Shown: positions 38,830-48,329 of the stretch, piece by piece
How the letters are laid out: each line of letters begins with the position of its first letter
How positions within the stretch are numbered: position 1 is the stretch's first letter
Assembly (NCBI GenBank): GCA_947453945.1
Contig: CANGJB010000006.1
Coordinates: forward strand, 1 to 64,000
Length of the DNA: 64,000 bases
Reading direction: 5' to 3'
Source: Sphingomonadaceae bacterium
Lineage (GTDB): Bacteria; Pseudomonadota; Alphaproteobacteria; Sphingomonadales; Sphingomonadaceae
Notes under the pieces: model-generated
What the model was told of the DNA's origin: nothing
Databases searched by the model: none
Seen by the model: only the letters and a program-made list of their open reading frames with translations
Program-made: the position numbers and the translations under genes

Positions 38830-40914
38830 ATGGGCGAGATCCATCACCGCACCTGCCATATCTGCGAAGCCAATTGCGGCGTATTGGTAGAGGTGGAAGG
38901 TCGGCGCGTTTTGTCGATCAAGGGCGATCCGGAAAACCCCCTTTCGCGCGGGCATATCTGCCCCAAGGCGACCGCGCTCGAAGACCTGCAGAACGATCCG
39001 GACCGCCTGCGCGCCCCGCAAAAACGCGTGGGGGATACGTGGACGGAAATTTCGTGGGAGCAGGCCTTTCGTGAGATCGGCGAGAAAGCCCGCGCCATCC
39101 TCGCGCGCGATCCGGCAAGCTCCGCGACCTATGTCGGCAACCCCAACGCGCACTCTTATGGCAATGCGCTCAATGCCCACCACCTGACCAAGGCGCTGGG
39201 AACGAAGAACCAGTTTTCGGCGAGCACGGTGGACCAGATGCCGCACCAGGTGGCGAACCTGCGGCTCTATGGCCACGCCAGCATGTTCGGCATTCCGGAT
39301 ATCGACCGCACGCAGACGCTGATCATCATCGGCGGCAATCCGATGGCCTCCAACGGATCGGTGTGGACGGTGCCCGATTTCCGAAACCGGGCGCGTGAAC
39401 TGAAGGCGCGCGGCGGCCAGCTGGTGGTGATCGACCCGCGCCGCACCGAAACCGCCAAGATCGCCGACCGGCACGTGTTCGTCCGCCCCGCGAGCGATGT
39501 GTTCCTGCTCGTCGCACTTTTGAAAGCGGTGATGGCGCGGCGTCCGTTCCAGCCGGTACAGGATTTCGTGACCGGGCTGGGTGATGTGGCCGCGCTGCTC
39601 GCGCGGTTTGACGATGCCGCCTGCCTTGCAGCCTCCGGCGTTGCGCCCGAGGACGTGGCGTGGCTGGCAGAGCGGCTCACCACTGGCCCCGCCGCGCTCT
39701 ATGGCCGGCTCGGGATCGCGACGCAGCTTCACGGCACGCTCAACGCCTGGCTGATTGCGCTGATCAATGTGGCCGCAGGGCAGCTCGACCGCGAAGGCGG
39801 CACGGTATTCCCCATCCCCGCGCTCGATACGATATCGATGCTGCCGCGCGGCTCGCTGGGCAAATACACATCGCGCGTTTCGGGCCACAAATCGGTGCTG
39901 GGCGAATTTCCCGCCGCCGCGCTGGCCGAGGAGATCGAGACACCGGGCGAAGGCCAGATCAAGGCGCTGTTTGTGGTGGCCGGCAATCCGGTGCTCTCTA
40001 CTCCCAACGGCCCCCGGCTCGATGCGGCGCTGGAAAGCCTCGAACTGGTGGTTTCGGTCGACATGTACCGCAACGCCACCAGCCGCCGCGCGCACTATAT
40101 CCTGCCTCCGACCGGCCCCTTGGAACGCGATCACTACGGCCTGTTCCTGCTGCCGATGGCGGTGCGCAATGTGGCGGTCTATTCGCAGCCCACGCTGGAG
40201 CGCGAGGACCCCGCCGCCTTGCACGATTGGGAAATCCTGCGCGGCCTTGCCACGGCGATAAGCGGCAAGCCGGTGCAGGAACCCACCCCGCGCGAGGCGC
40301 TGGATAGCCTGCTGCAAGGCGGGCCCTACAAAGTCTCTCTCGCCGAGGTGGAAGCCGCGCCTTCCGGCCTCGATTTCGGGCCGCCGAAGACGGGCGTGCT
40401 GCCCGGGCGCCTGCGCTCTGACGACCAGACGGTGAGCGCAGCCGTGCCCGCGTTCATGGATGCTCTGGCAGCGCTGGAGGTGCCGGACGCTGCCCCGGCA
40501 GGCACCGGCAAGCTCACCCTCATCGGGCGGCGGCACTTGCGCACCAACAATTCCTGGCTCGCCAACAGCCACCGCCTGACCAAGGGTCCGAACCGCTGCA
40601 CCCTGATGATCCACCCGCAGGATGCAGCGCCGCTTGGCCTTGAACAGGGCGATCAGGCCACGGTGCGCTCGGCCTCGGGCGCGATCACGCTGCCCGCCGA
40701 AGTGACGGACGACATGATGCCCGGCACCGTTTCGATCCCGCATGGCTGGGGCCACGATCTGCCCGGCATGGCAATGCAGGTGGCAAAAGCGCGTGCCGGG
40801 GTGAGCGCCAATGTGCTGACGGAATCGGGCGCGCTCGATCCGCTTTCGGGCAATGCCGCACTTTCGGGCGTACAGGTGGAAGTCGCGAAGGCAGAGCTGG
40901 AAGCGGCGGAGTAG
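38830..40914 (+). CDS. molybdopterin-dependent oxidoreductase (nitrate reductase / formate dehydrogenase superfamily)
   Basis: A 694-residue protein with an N-terminal [4Fe-4S] motif CHICEANCGVLVEVEG... HICPK (Cys pattern C-x2-C-x3-C then C), then the Mo-bisMGD domains: YVGNPNAHSYGNALNAHHLTKALG, GNPMASNGSVWTVPDF, VVIDPRRTETAKIADRHVFVRPASD, GREGGTVFPIPA-like segment, VAGNPVLSTPNGPRLDAALESL, and the C-terminal dinucleotide-binding part RRHLRTNNSWLANSHRLTKGPNRCTLMIHPQDAAPLGLEQGD. The ligand residue after GNP is uncertain, so nitrate reductase, formate dehydrogenase or another role cannot be separated. The start ATG 38830 (MGEIHHRTCHIC) has GGAGA upstream; GTG 38785 is less likely. No Tat signal, so cytoplasmic. 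It has no partner subunits here. Confidence 0.9.
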   Translation: MGEIHHRTCHICEANCGVLVEVEGRRVLSIKGDPENPLSRGHICPKATALEDLQNDPDRLRAPQKRVGDTWTEISWEQAFREIGEKARAILARDPASSATYVGNPNAHSYGNALNAHHLTKALGTKNQFSASTVDQMPHQVANLRLYGHASMFGIPDIDRTQTLIIIGGNPMASNGSVWTVPDFRNRARELKARGGQLVVIDPRRTETAKIADRHVFVRPASDVFLLVALLKAVMARRPFQPVQDFVTGLGDVAALLARFDDAACLAASGVAPEDVAWLAERLTTGPAALYGRLGIATQLHGTLNAWLIALINVAAGQLDREGGTVFPIPALDTISMLPRGSLGKYTSRVSGHKSVLGEFPAAALAEEIETPGEGQIKALFVVAGNPVLSTPNGPRLDAALESLELVVSVDMYRNATSRRAHYILPPTGPLERDHYGLFLLPMAVRNVAVYSQPTLEREDPAALHDWEILRGLATAISGKPVQEPTPREALDSLLQGGPYKVSLAEVEAAPSGLDFGPPKTGVLPGRLRSDDQTVSAAVPAFMDALAALEVPDAAPAGTGKLTLIGRRHLRTNNSWLANSHRLTKGPNRCTLMIHPQDAAPLGLEQGDQATVRSASGAITLPAEVTDDMMPGTVSIPHGWGHDLPGMAMQVAKARAGVSANVLTESGALDPLSGNAALSGVQVEVAKAELEAAE

Positions 40915-40917
40915 GGC

Positions 40918-41466
40918 TCAGCCCTCTTCCTTGCCGGTGCATTCGCCGCTGCGCTTGGCGCTGAGCTGCATCTGCATCGACATGGCCTTGCCCCCAGGCC
41001 CCTTGCCGTCGATCGACATGGTCATCTGATAGGTATCAGCGGTGTAACCGCCAACCATCGTCATCGTCTGCGCTCCTTGTTCGGCCTTGCAGGTCATCTT
41101 CGCATCGATCTTGCCGCCGCCCATCGCGAAGGTGTCATACTTGCAGCGCTCGTCGGCCTGCCCGAAGAACTTCGCATCGGGCTTCTCCGCCTCTTCCTTG
41201 GTGAGGCAGGTGGCGAAAGTGCGATCCTTGCCGAGCATCTTGCCCATCATTTCCTTGGCCTCGGGCGGCATGCCTTCCATCTCGAGCTTCACGAATTTCA
41301 TCGTGGAATCCCAGCGCCCGGGATTGAAATGCATTCCCGCTTCCGAAACCTTCTTCGCGACGCCGGAAACGCTTTCGTTGGTCGCCGTCACCGTCTTCCC
41401 GCTGCCGCACCCGGCGAGCGCCAGAGCCATGGAAAGAGCCGCGAGGGGCAGAATGGGAAGGCGCAT
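40918..41466 (-). CDS. DUF3617-family lipoprotein
   Basis: A 182-residue exported lipoprotein: MRLPILPLAALSMALALAGCGSGK, lipobox LAGC (Cys20). The mature part carries the DUF3617 layout with HFNPGRWDSTMKFVKLEMEGMPPEAKEMMGKMLGKDRTFATCLTKEEAEKPDAKFFG, RCKYDTFAMGGGKIDAKMTC and YTADTYQMTMSIDGKGPGGKAMSMQMQLSAKRSGEC. The GRW and the paired Cys are recurrent. Many such genes occur in sphingomonads; function is unknown. It converges with the molybdopterin gene, three bases apart. The start at 41466 is chosen for the signal; longer in-frame reading would overlap uvrB. Confidence 0.82.
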   Translation of the reverse strand: MRLPILPLAALSMALALAGCGSGKTVTATNESVSGVAKKVSEAGMHFNPGRWDSTMKFVKLEMEGMPPEAKEMMGKMLGKDRTFATCLTKEEAEKPDAKFFGQADERCKYDTFAMGGGKIDAKMTCKAEQGAQTMTMVGGYTADTYQMTMSIDGKGPGGKAMSMQMQLSAKRSGECTGKEEG

Positions 41467-41589
41467 GGGTTCGGGTCCTCTCGTTCGTAACGTCACAGGG
41501 CTAACACCGCAGGCCGCGTTTTTGCAATGATGCGCGTGAGGCACTTTGTGCCGATTGCGCGGACGCGGTTTGTTCCCCATATCAGCGCC

Positions 41590-43776
41590 ATGGCCGAACT
41601 CGTCATCCGCAGGGGGCTGGAAGAGCCCGATACGTCCGCCAATTTCGTGCCGCATAAGCCCGTGCGGCCCGAGAAATCGGAAGGCGGGCGGCCGTTCCGC
41701 GTGGTTTCTGAATATCAGCCGGCGGGCGACCAGCCGACCGCGATTGCCGATCTGGTGGCCTCCGCGCTGACGGGTGAGGCGACCCAGGTGCTGCTCGGCG
41801 TGACTGGTTCGGGAAAGACCTTCACGATGGCAAAGGTGATCGAGGAACTGCAGCGCCCCGCGCTGATCCTCGCGCCCAACAAGATCCTGGCAGCCCAGCT
41901 CTACGGCGAGTTCAAGAGCTTCTTCCCGGACAATTCGGTCGAATATTTCGTCTCCTACTACGACTACTACCAGCCCGAGGCCTATGTGCCGCGGTCGGAT
42001 ACCTACATCGAGAAGGAAAGCTCGGTGAACGAGGCGATCGACCGGATGCGCCATTCGGCCACGCGCGCGCTGCTGGAGCGGGATGACGTGATCATCGTCG
42101 CCTCGGTCTCGTGCCTCTATGGTATCGGTTCGGTCGAGACCTATTCGGCGATGATCTTCGATCTCAAGGTGGGCGAGACGGTCGACAACCATGAGATCAT
42201 CCGCAAGCTGGTGGCGCTGCAATACAAGCGCAACGACACCGCCTTCCAGCGCGGCAATTTCCGCGTGCGGGGCGACAATCTCGAAATCTACCCCTCGCAC
42301 TACGAGGACATGGCCTGGCGCGTCTCGTTCTTCGGCGACGAGATCGAGGCGATTTCCGAGTTCGATCCGCTAACGGGCAAAGCGGGCACCAAGCTTTCCA
42401 AGGTCCGCGTCTACGCCAATTCGCATTATGTGACGCCGGGGCCGACGATGAAGCAGGCAGCGGATGCGATCCGCTTCGAGCTGACCGAGCGGCTGAAAGA
42501 GCTGGAGATCGAGGGCAAGCTGCTGGAAGCGCAGCGGCTGGAGCAGCGCACCAATTTCGACCTCGAAATGATCGCCGCGACCGGCAGCTGCGCGGGCATC
42601 GAGAACTATTCGCGCTTCCTGACGGGCCGCATGCCGGGCGAGCCGCCGCCGACGTTGTTTGAGTATCTGCCCGACAACGCGCTGCTGTTTGTGGACGAAA
42701 GCCACCAGACCGTGCCGCAGATCGGCGCGATGTCGAAAGGCGATCACCGCCGCAAGATCACGCTGGCGGAATATGGTTTCCGCTTGCCGAGCTGCATCGA
42801 CAACCGCCCGCTGCGCTTCAACGAGTGGGACGCGATGCGCCCGCAGACCGTGGCGGTTTCGGCAACACCCGGGCACTGGGAGATGGAGCAGACCGGCGGC
42901 GTGTTTGCCGAACAGGTGATCCGCCCGACCGGCCTGATCGATCCGCCGGTGGAGATCCGCCCGGTCGAGGATCAGGTGCAGGATTGCATCAACGAATGCC
43001 GCAAGACCGCCGAGGCGGGATATCGCACGCTCGTCACCACGCTGACCAAGCGCATGGCCGAAGACCTGACCGAGTTCATGCACGAGGCGGGGCTGCGCGT
43101 GCGCTACATGCACTCCGATGTCGAAACGCTGGAGCGCATCGAGCTGATCCGCGATCTGCGGCTCGGCGTCTATGATGTGCTGGTGGGCATCAACCTGCTG
43201 CGCGAGGGGCTCGATATTCCCGAGTGCGGGCTGGTGACCATTCTGGACGCGGACAAGGAAGGCTTCCTGCGCAGCGAAACCTCGCTGATCCAGACCATTG
43301 GCCGTGCCGCGCGCAACGTGGACGGCCGCGTGATCCTCTATGCCGACCGGATGACCGGCAGCATGGAACGCGCCATCGCCGAAACCGACCGCCGCCGCGA
43401 ACGGCAGCGCGCCTTCAACGAGCTTCACGGCATCACGCCGGCATCGATCAAGCGCGACATCCACGACATCGTGGCCGACACCGCGAGCCGCGACGGCGTG
43501 CTGGTGGAGATCGATGCGGACGGGGCCAACAACCTCGTCGGCCACAACTTGCGCGCCTATATCGAAGAGCTCGAAAAGAAGATGCGCGCGGCCGCCGCCG
43601 ATCTGGAGTTCGAAACCGCAGGCCGGTTGCGCGATGAGATCAGGGCGCTGGAAGCGAATGAACTGGGCCTGCCCGACGGGGACAAGAAGGCCCCGATCGT
43701 GGGCCGCAGCAACGAAGGCAAGCCGGGGACGCGCAAGACGCGCTACGGGAAGAGCCAGAAAAAGTGGGGGAAGTGA
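41590..43776 (+). CDS. uvrB: excinuclease ABC subunit B
   Basis: A 728-residue UvrB, the damage-verifying helicase-like protein of nucleotide excision repair. Walker [18 protein letters not shown], the beta-hairpin/DNA-loading [33 protein letters not shown], Walker B-like [17 protein letters not shown]-dependent motif [22 protein letters not shown], and the C-terminal UVR/UvrC-binding motif [31 protein letters not shown] are all present. The start 41590 ([17 protein letters not shown]) is chosen; ATG 41527 would add 21 residues of low-quality sequence. No canonical GAAC-N7-GAAC box lies just upstream. Followed by a small lipoprotein gene. Confidence 0.96.
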   Translation: MAELVIRRGLEEPDTSANFVPHKPVRPEKSEGGRPFRVVSEYQPAGDQPTAIADLVASALTGEATQVLLGVTGSGKTFTMAKVIEELQRPALILAPNKILAAQLYGEFKSFFPDNSVEYFVSYYDYYQPEAYVPRSDTYIEKESSVNEAIDRMRHSATRALLERDDVIIVASVSCLYGIGSVETYSAMIFDLKVGETVDNHEIIRKLVALQYKRNDTAFQRGNFRVRGDNLEIYPSHYEDMAWRVSFFGDEIEAISEFDPLTGKAGTKLSKVRVYANSHYVTPGPTMKQAADAIRFELTERLKELEIEGKLLEAQRLEQRTNFDLEMIAATGSCAGIENYSRFLTGRMPGEPPPTLFEYLPDNALLFVDESHQTVPQIGAMSKGDHRRKITLAEYGFRLPSCIDNRPLRFNEWDAMRPQTVAVSATPGHWEMEQTGGVFAEQVIRPTGLIDPPVEIRPVEDQVQDCINECRKTAEAGYRTLVTTLTKRMAEDLTEFMHEAGLRVRYMHSDVETLERIELIRDLRLGVYDVLVGINLLREGLDIPECGLVTILDADKEGFLRSETSLIQTIGRAARNVDGRVILYADRMTGSMERAIAETDRRRERQRAFNELHGITPASIKRDIHDIVADTASRDGVLVEIDADGANNLVGHNLRAYIEELEKKMRAAAADLEFETAGRLRDEIRALEANELGLPDGDKKAPIVGRSNEGKPGTRKTRYGKSQKKWGK

Positions 43777-43943
43777 GCACGGACTTCGCCTGAGATGAGC
43801 CCCTGTCCACCGCGAACGCCTTTTACCTATATTGCCATGGCATTGAATTTCGGCTGCGAAGGAACAAACTGGAGGTTGGAAGCAGGCCACCAAGACAGGC
43901 TCGCTGCCGGCCAATATCCGGGTCGCAAAAGGAAAATGCCTTG

Positions 43944-44459
43944 ATGCCGCGCGCTGCGCCTGCCCTCCTGCTGCTGGTGCTTGCCGCCTGTTCGCCCTCG
44001 GCGGCGACGACGACGGACAAGAGTTCACCGGTGGACGGCGTGCGCGTTGCCATCCCGGCAGAGAGCGCAGCCCCGCCGCCCGTGCGCGCCGAAGGAGCGA
44101 CGGGCGCGTGGGTTTCCGCAGGCAGCACGGTGCGCTTCGGCTATGCGGGGGAGGCTCCGCTGCTCAGCCTTGAATGCAGCAGCGGGCAACTCGTGGTGAC
44201 GCGCAATGCCGCCGCGCCCATCGGGGCCGCCGCGCTCTTCGCGCTGCAGGGCAGCGGCTATATCCTGCGCCTGCCGGTGGATGCGACAGCGCTTCCCGGC
44301 CAGCCCGGTTATGTGTGGCAGGGTGCGATTGCGGCCAATGACCCCCGGCTCACGCTGTTCAAGGGCAAGTTCGCCGGAACCCTGCCCGGCGCAGGGCATA
44401 TCGAAGTGCCCGCAAGCGAGACGCCCGGCGCGCTGATCAAGCGCTGCGCGGGCGGTTAA
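43944..44459 (+). CDS. small exported lipoprotein, unknown
   Basis: A 171-residue protein with a lipoprotein signal MPRAAPALLLLVLAACSP (lipobox LAAC) and a mature domain of about 140 residues: VRFGYAGEAPLLSLECSSGQLVVTRNAAAPIGAAALFALQGSGYILRLPVDATALPGQPGYVWQGAIAANDPRLTLFKGKFAGTLPGAGHIEVPASETPGALIKRCAGG. The pattern of strands and the last GALIKRC recall small domains of unknown function seen in sphingomonads; I cannot name it. The start is ATG 43944. It follows uvrB after 167 bases and its stop overlaps the convergent helix-hairpin-helix gene. Confidence 0.7.
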   Translation: MPRAAPALLLLVLAACSPSAATTTDKSSPVDGVRVAIPAESAAPPPVRAEGATGAWVSAGSTVRFGYAGEAPLLSLECSSGQLVVTRNAAAPIGAAALFALQGSGYILRLPVDATALPGQPGYVWQGAIAANDPRLTLFKGKFAGTLPGAGHIEVPASETPGALIKRCAGG

Positions 44460-44947
44460 AGCTTCCCGAACTTCGCTTCATAGGCAGCCGTATCGCCGCC
44501 TGCCAGAAGCCGGGCCTGCTCGATCCAGTTGTCCCGCGTTGCCCGGCCCGCAAAGGCGCCAAGCTGCGCATCGATCCGTGCCACATCCGCCTCGGTCCAC
44601 GTCGCGATCTCGGCAAAGCGGGTCACGCCCAGCGCCCGCAGCGCGGCGCTGATCTTGGGGCCGAGGCCCTTGATCCGGGTGAGATCGTCGCCTTCATCCG
44701 CCGCCGCAGCGGGCGCTTCGGCCAGCACATCGGCCAGCACTGGCGGGGGCACGATGGCAGCGGCGGGCGGCGCATCGATCAGCGCGGAATTGCGCACGGC
44801 AGGGGCCGCGCCTTCGGACAGGACATCGCGGTATTCGCGCTTTTCCGGCAGCGCCTTGCGCGAGCGCAGCAGAAACACCAGCGCCAGCACCAGCAGCACG
44901 GCAATAGCGCCGACGACAACCGCGTTTGCCTGCAACCATTCCATCAT
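44456..44947 (-). CDS. membrane-anchored helix-hairpin-helix protein
   Basis: A 163-residue protein with one N-terminal transmembrane helix (ANAVVVGAIAVLLVLALVFLLRSRK, about 7-31), a disordered Pro/Ala-rich linker, and a C-terminal domain DDLTRIKGLGPKISAALRALGVTRFAEIATWTEADVARIDAQLGAFAGRATRDNWIEQARLLAGG that contains a helix-hairpin-helix KGLGPKISAALRALG. It resembles the flap-endonuclease-like/DUF4332 helix-hairpin-helix modules that bind DNA or proteins. The membrane anchor suggests a DNA-tethering or scaffolding role rather than a nuclease. Function unknown. Start ATG 44947 (MMEWLQANA). Confidence 0.8.
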   Translation of the reverse strand: MMEWLQANAVVVGAIAVLLVLALVFLLRSRKALPEKREYRDVLSEGAAPAVRNSALIDAPPAAAIVPPPVLADVLAEAPAAAADEGDDLTRIKGLGPKISAALRALGVTRFAEIATWTEADVARIDAQLGAFAGRATRDNWIEQARLLAGGDTAAYEAKFGKL

Positions 44948-45018
44948 CGTCCACCCTCAGCCTTGCCGGACACGGTGAGGCCTTTCCCACGCGCGCCGGC
45001 GAAAGCCAAGGGGGCACA

Positions 45019-46710
45019 TCAGGGCCGCGCGAGCGATCCTGCCAGGCTGACGAGCTTCACGAACTCCGCGCGGGAGAAATCGCCCGGCTCCCCGGCGAGC
45101 GCGCCCACCTGCTGCCAGCCGAAGCCTGCCAGCATCGGATCGCCGCGCAGCTTCTGGCCATAGGCCGCGACCGCGACGGCAAAGGCCATATCGCCCTTCG
45201 GCGCGCCGGCGGAGGCAATGAGGCTGCGCGGCACTGCGCGTTCGATCAGCTTCGAGGCGCTTTCCCCGGGCAGCTTGTAGCGCAGCTTCACAAAGGCCAG
45301 CTCGTTTCGGGAGACGCCGTTGCCTGCCAGCGGATTTTCATACCGGCGCGGGCCGATCCAGCCGGGCATGCCGGCGGGCACGATCTCGTAGATCGCGGTG
45401 ACCTGATGGCCCGCCCCGATCTCGCCTGCATCGACCTTGTCGTTGTTGAAATCCTCCTCACGCAGCGCGCGGTTTTCATAGCCGACGAGGCGGTACTGCG
45501 AGACGGCAGCGGGGTTGAATTCCACCTGGATCTTCACGTCTCCGGCAATCGTGAAGAGCGTCGAGGACATCTGCTCGGCCAGCACCTTGCGGGCTTCCAG
45601 CGCGCTATCGATGTAGGCGTAGTTGCCGTTTCCGTGATCGGCGACCTGCTCCATCATCGCTTCGTTGTAGTTGCCCTGCCCGAAGCCCAGCGTGGTCAGC
45701 GTGATGCCGCTGTCGCGCTGCTTTTCGATCATTTCGAGCAGCGCCTTGGTATCCGAGACGCCCACGTTGAAATCGCCATCGGTGGCAAGGAGGATGCGGT
45801 TGACCCCATCCTTGATGAAGCTGCTGCGCGCCACTTCATAGGCCAGTTGCAGCCCTGCCCCGCCCGCAGTCGAACCGCCCGCAGAAAGGTGATCGAGCGC
45901 GGCGCGGATATCCGCCTTGTTGTTCGTGGGCGGCAGCACGAGGCCCGCAGCGCCCGCATAGACCACGATGGAAACCCGGTCCTGCGGCTTCAATTCCTCC
46001 GCCAGCCCCATCAGCGCGGTCTTGACCAGCGGCAGCTTGTCCGGATCGTTCATCGATCCCGACACATCGACAAGGAACACCAGATTGGCCGGCGGGCGGC
46101 TGGCGCGCGGCAGATCATAGCCGCGCAGGCCCACGCGTAGCAGCCGCGTCTGCGCATTCCACGGCGTGACCGCCATGTCGGTCGTCACGCTGAAGGGCGC
46201 CTCGCGCTTTTCGGGCAGCGGATAGGCATAGCGGAAGTAGTTGATCATCTCCTCGGTGCGCACCGCGTCCTTGGGCGGCAGCTGGCCGGAACTCAGAAAC
46301 CGCCGCGCATTGGCATAAGCGCCGGTATCGACATCGACCGAGAAGGTGGAGACCGGCTCACCGCTGGTAAGATGGACCGGGCTGACCTCCTTGCCATCGT
46401 AACGCTCCCTGCCCGGATCATGGGGCACAATGGCGGAGGGAACCTGGATGTAGCGCCCTTCGCGCATCATCTTGTTCACCCGCATTTGCGCAGGTGCGGC
46501 CATTGATGGCGGCGGTGCCGGCAGTGGCGGCGATGTGGGGTACATCTGCGGCGGAGCATTCACAGCAGCGCCGTCCAGAGCCGCACCGGTCTGGCGAGCC
46601 GCGGTTACGACCACATCCCCGGTGCTCTCGGCCATGGTTTCCTGCTTTGCGGCACATCCTGCGAGCATTGTGCCGGCCATGAGCGCGGCGGTAAGCATCC
46701 TCTTTGCCAT
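45019..46710 (-). CDS. von Willebrand factor A domain lipoprotein (YfbK-like)
   Basis: A 563-residue exported lipoprotein: MAKRMLTAALMAGTMLAGCAAKQ, lipobox LAGC. A von Willebrand-type N-terminal domain (FSVDVDTGAYANARRFLSSGQLPPKDAVRTEEMINYFRYAYPLP) is followed by the VWA fold with the MIDAS metal site DVSGSMND, then DGDFNVGVSDTKALLEMIEKQ and a C-terminal DUF3520 domain (YKLPGESASKLIERAVPRSL, AVAVAAYGQKLRGDPML). This architecture is known in E. coli YfbK and relatives and may serve in envelope protein complexes, but the role is not defined. It lies alone with about 110 bases to the flippase stop. Confidence 0.9.
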   Translation of the reverse strand: MAKRMLTAALMAGTMLAGCAAKQETMAESTGDVVVTAARQTGAALDGAAVNAPPQMYPTSPPLPAPPPSMAAPAQMRVNKMMREGRYIQVPSAIVPHDPGRERYDGKEVSPVHLTSGEPVSTFSVDVDTGAYANARRFLSSGQLPPKDAVRTEEMINYFRYAYPLPEKREAPFSVTTDMAVTPWNAQTRLLRVGLRGYDLPRASRPPANLVFLVDVSGSMNDPDKLPLVKTALMGLAEELKPQDRVSIVVYAGAAGLVLPPTNNKADIRAALDHLSAGGSTAGGAGLQLAYEVARSSFIKDGVNRILLATDGDFNVGVSDTKALLEMIEKQRDSGITLTTLGFGQGNYNEAMMEQVADHGNGNYAYIDSALEARKVLAEQMSSTLFTIAGDVKIQVEFNPAAVSQYRLVGYENRALREEDFNNDKVDAGEIGAGHQVTAIYEIVPAGMPGWIGPRRYENPLAGNGVSRNELAFVKLRYKLPGESASKLIERAVPRSLIASAGAPKGDMAFAVAVAAYGQKLRGDPMLAGFGWQQVGALAGEPGDFSRAEFVKLVSLAGSLARP

Positions 46711-46823
46711 CGGGTCGGTCCTCCCTTTAGAGCGTTGGAGCCCCCGGAAGGAAAGACACGGGTTTGCCCGTGAACGCCGACTGAACGTGCTCCGCGCGCG
46801 GCGAAGCTAAGGTCAGGCAAAGG

Positions 46824-48329
46824 CTAAACTGTCTGTTTTCGGAACAGAATGCGGTCTTCCGGGCCAAACCCGCGCCGCCAGATGACCAGGCCATAAACGC
46901 CGAGGATCGCCGGAATGCCGATGGCGAGCTCGAACCATTCGGGCGCCAGCTTCACCAGAAGGCCGATCCCCACCGCAGGCGCAGCGGCCCACAGCAAGGC
47001 CCAGCGCCAGTTGCTGATCGTCTCACCCAGCAAACTGCCGAGCAGCAACGATTTGGCGAGCGAAGCACACGCCAGCGCGATGGCCAGCGCGGCGGCTGCG
47101 CCTGCGGCCTGGGTGAGCGGCTCGAGCCCCGCACGCTGCGCGGCCAGCATGAAGCCCACCGTCAGCAGCCCCTGCAGCACAATCGTGCCGAGGCTGATCC
47201 ACAAGTTGCGCATCCGCGCGATATAGATCAGCGCAGCCTCGCTCACCACAGCCGTGGCGGCGGCGACTTCGGCGGCCAGCAGCAGTGCCAGCGCCGCCGT
47301 TCCGGCCACGAAGCCGGGCCCGACCAGCCCCATCACCGCCGCGCCCGGAATGCCCAGCGCCAGCGCCACACCGGCCTGCGCGGCAATGATCCAGAAGCCC
47401 ACCTGGCAGACCTGCCGCGCCACGGCAGGGTAGTTGCCACTCTGCAAGTTGCGCGTGATCACCGGGCCAAGGATCGGCTCGAAGCTCGTCTTGAGTTTCT
47501 GCGGCAAAGTCGCGACTTGCTGCGCCACGTAGTAGATGCCGACGACGGCGGGCGGCGCGTGAAACAGGCCGAGCAGGAACAGATCGAGCTTGCGCGTGCC
47601 CCACTCGATCGCATCCGCCCCTGCCAGCGGCAGGTTGCGCGCCGCCAGCCCCAGCAGATCGATCGGGCGCGGCGACCACTGGCGCGGCAGGCCATAGCTG
47701 CGCAGCAAGGGGACGAAGGCGGTGAGCGTCGCCGCGAAGATCGAGGCCACGTAGGCCAGAATCAGCCCGGATTCGCGGATCGGCAGGAACGAGAGGCTGG
47801 CAAGCCAGACAAGACCGGCGACAATCGACAGCGTCCACGGCTCCACCACCGAGCGCGCCCGCACCGTGGCACCGACATCGAAGCGGTAGGCCAGCGCCGC
47901 CAGCGCGACATCGCCCAGCGCCAGCGGCACGACCGTGAGCGGCAGCAAGCGCTGTAGCTGGGTGAAATGCCCGCTCGGGAACATCGGCGCGGGGAAGACA
48001 TAGAGCAGCGCCGCGAACAGGGCCGAAACGAAGCCTGAAAGCAGCAGCGCATCGGCCACCACTTCGGCGCCGTCGCGGTCATCGCGTGCCAGCTGCTGCG
48101 CCAGCCCGCGCTTTTGCCCCAGCGTGGCCAGCTGCGCGGCCAGTTCGACCGCGATGGTGGCCGATGCAAATCGCCCGAGATCCTCCGCGCCATAAAGCCG
48201 CCCGGCGATGAACAGGAACGGGATTCGCGCGGCAAGGCGCAGCAGGAAGCCGAAGAAATTGGTCCGTCCGCCCTTGGCGAGCGCGGCAATATCTTGCTGT
48301 TCGGCGGAAAGGGGGGCGGGCTCAGCCAC
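46824..48329 (-). CDS. Wzx/O-antigen-flippase-like polysaccharide export protein
   Basis: A 501-residue integral membrane protein with about 12-14 hydrophobic segments, of the MVF/polysaccharide-export type (RfbX/MurJ-like). The start [65 protein letters not shown] is typical for lipid-linked oligosaccharide flippases. GTG 48329 is the start and overlaps the gpsA stop by a few bases. No glycosyltransferases lie nearby, so the polysaccharide it exports is unknown. Ends LFRKQTV before a spacer to the VWA gene. Confidence 0.85.
   Translation of the reverse strand: MAEPAPLSAEQQDIAALAKGGRTNFFGFLLRLAARIPFLFIAGRLYGAEDLGRFASATIAVELAAQLATLGQKRGLAQQLARDDRDGAEVVADALLLSGFVSALFAALLYVFPAPMFPSGHFTQLQRLLPLTVVPLALGDVALAALAYRFDVGATVRARSVVEPWTLSIVAGLVWLASLSFLPIRESGLILAYVASIFAATLTAFVPLLRSYGLPRQWSPRPIDLLGLAARNLPLAGADAIEWGTRKLDLFLLGLFHAPPAVVGIYYVAQQVATLPQKLKTSFEPILGPVITRNLQSGNYPAVARQVCQVGFWIIAAQAGVALALGIPGAAVMGLVGPGFVAGTAALALLLAAEVAAATAVVSEAALIYIARMRNLWISLGTIVLQGLLTVGFMLAAQRAGLEPLTQAAGAAAALAIALACASLAKSLLLGSLLGETISNWRWALLWAAAPAVGIGLLVKLAPEWFELAIGIPAILGVYGLVIWRRGFGPEDRILFRKQTV

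Noticed and set aside
38806..40755. A 649-codon open frame on the minus strand opposite the molybdopterin oxidoreductase
   Set aside because: High-GC shadow: the plus-strand gene has clear domain motifs and this frame has none, being rich in Arg/His typical of antisense reading.
41467..41589. A LexA box in front of uvrB
   Set aside because: GTTCGTAACGTCAC is the nearest string but lacks the second GTTC at N7, so no alphaproteobacterial SOS box is seen.
42370..44028. A 552-codon open frame on the minus strand opposite uvrB
   Set aside because: Antisense shadow of uvrB; no recognisable motif and no ribosome site.
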